Assembly: GCA_018658685.1 (NCBI GenBank)
Contig: JABHUT010000209.1
Span: 1-5,347, forward strand
Length of the DNA: 5,347 nucleotides
Reading direction: 5' to 3'
DNA from: Alphaproteobacteria bacterium
Lineage (GTDB): Bacteria; Pseudomonadota; Alphaproteobacteria; MED-G09
Shown: positions 5,196 through 5,347 of the stretch, one piece after another
How positions within the stretch are numbered: the stretch's first letter is position 1
Layout of the letters: every line of letters begins with the position of its first letter
Program-made: the position numbers and the translations under genes
The notes under the pieces: model-generated
Told to the model about the DNA's origin: nothing
Database searches by the model: none
What the model saw: the letters and a program-made list of their open reading frames with translations, nothing else

Positions 5196-5347
5196 ATGAC
5201 TGATATTCCTCAAGGTTTTATTATTAATGAAAGGAGGGGTCCTTTTACAAATCATAACGGACCTTTTTATATCAAAAAAGATTCTGATCGTTGGACGCAT
5301 GGCGCTTTTATATTGGATAGGCACTGTAATGCAGCAAATATAGCTCA
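5196..5347 (+). CDS. PaaI-type hotdog-fold thioesterase, N-terminal fragment
   Basis: Starting at an ATG at 5196 with GGAG six bases upstream, 50 codons are open to the right edge, where the gene is cut. The visible protein has RRGPFTNHNGPFY (13-25) and ILDRHCNAANIA (39-50), which match the start of PaaI-family acyl-CoA thioesterases, where RHCNxAGxxHGG leads into the hotdog helix and active site. Asn48 stands where Gly is usual (NAAGIA). The catalytic part is beyond the window, so substrate and activity cannot be judged. Family members hydrolyse acyl-CoA thioesters in the cytoplasm. It is divergent from the coxG-like gene and may share its control region, but a functional link to the molybdenum hydroxylase is not shown. 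Confidence 0.75.
   Translation, partial: MTDIPQGFIINERRGPFTNHNGPFYIKKDSDRWTHGAFILDRHCNAANIA

Noticed and set aside
1..5347. CRISPR arrays, insertion sequences, tRNA or rRNA genes
   Set aside because: No spaced repeats, terminal inverted repeats, transposase motifs or tRNA-like sequences were seen on either strand.

Overview
The window is very AT-rich (clearly below 40% G+C by eye, not computed) with tightly packed, overlapping genes. The ferritin-like, XdhC and thioesterase proteins read like alphaproteobacterial ones, so the best guess is a small-genome, probably marine alphaproteobacterium. That assignment rests on remembered family resemblance and is not proven.

Layout. Bases 1-121 (minus) hold the first 40 codons of a gene for a secreted protein that runs off the left edge. 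A divergent intergenic region (122-281) separates it from a bacterioferritin-like gene (282-722, plus); this region carries a striking inverted repeat that looks like an alphaproteobacterial Fur/Mur operator. A Sir2-family NAD-dependent deacylase (790-1536, plus) follows and ends tail-to-tail, with an 8-bp overlap, against a minus-strand operon. Read in the direction of transcription, that operon is coxG-like (5013-4441), coxS-like [2Fe-2S] subunit (4413-3946), coxM-like FAD subunit (3944-3138), an XdhC/CoxI N-terminal-domain protein (3148-2822), an XdhC Rossmann-domain protein (2829-2110) and a MocA-like nucleotidyltransferase (about 2125-1529). A 182-bp divergent region (5014-5195) separates it from the start of a PaaI-type hotdog thioesterase gene (5196 onward, plus), cut by the right edge.

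How the genes work together. CoxS and CoxM are the electron-transfer subunits of a xanthine-oxidase/CO-dehydrogenase-family molybdenum hydroxylase. MocA would make the cytosine-dinucleotide form of the molybdenum cofactor, the two XdhC proteins would bind and mature that cofactor for insertion, and the membrane-anchored CoxG-like protein would link the enzyme to the membrane or quinone pool. The catalytic molybdopterin-binding large subunit (CoxL) is not in the window, although CoxS and CoxM are separated by a single base. It must lie elsewhere, possibly beyond the right edge. The substrate (CO or an organic molecule) therefore cannot be decided here, and no coxD/coxE maturation genes are visible.
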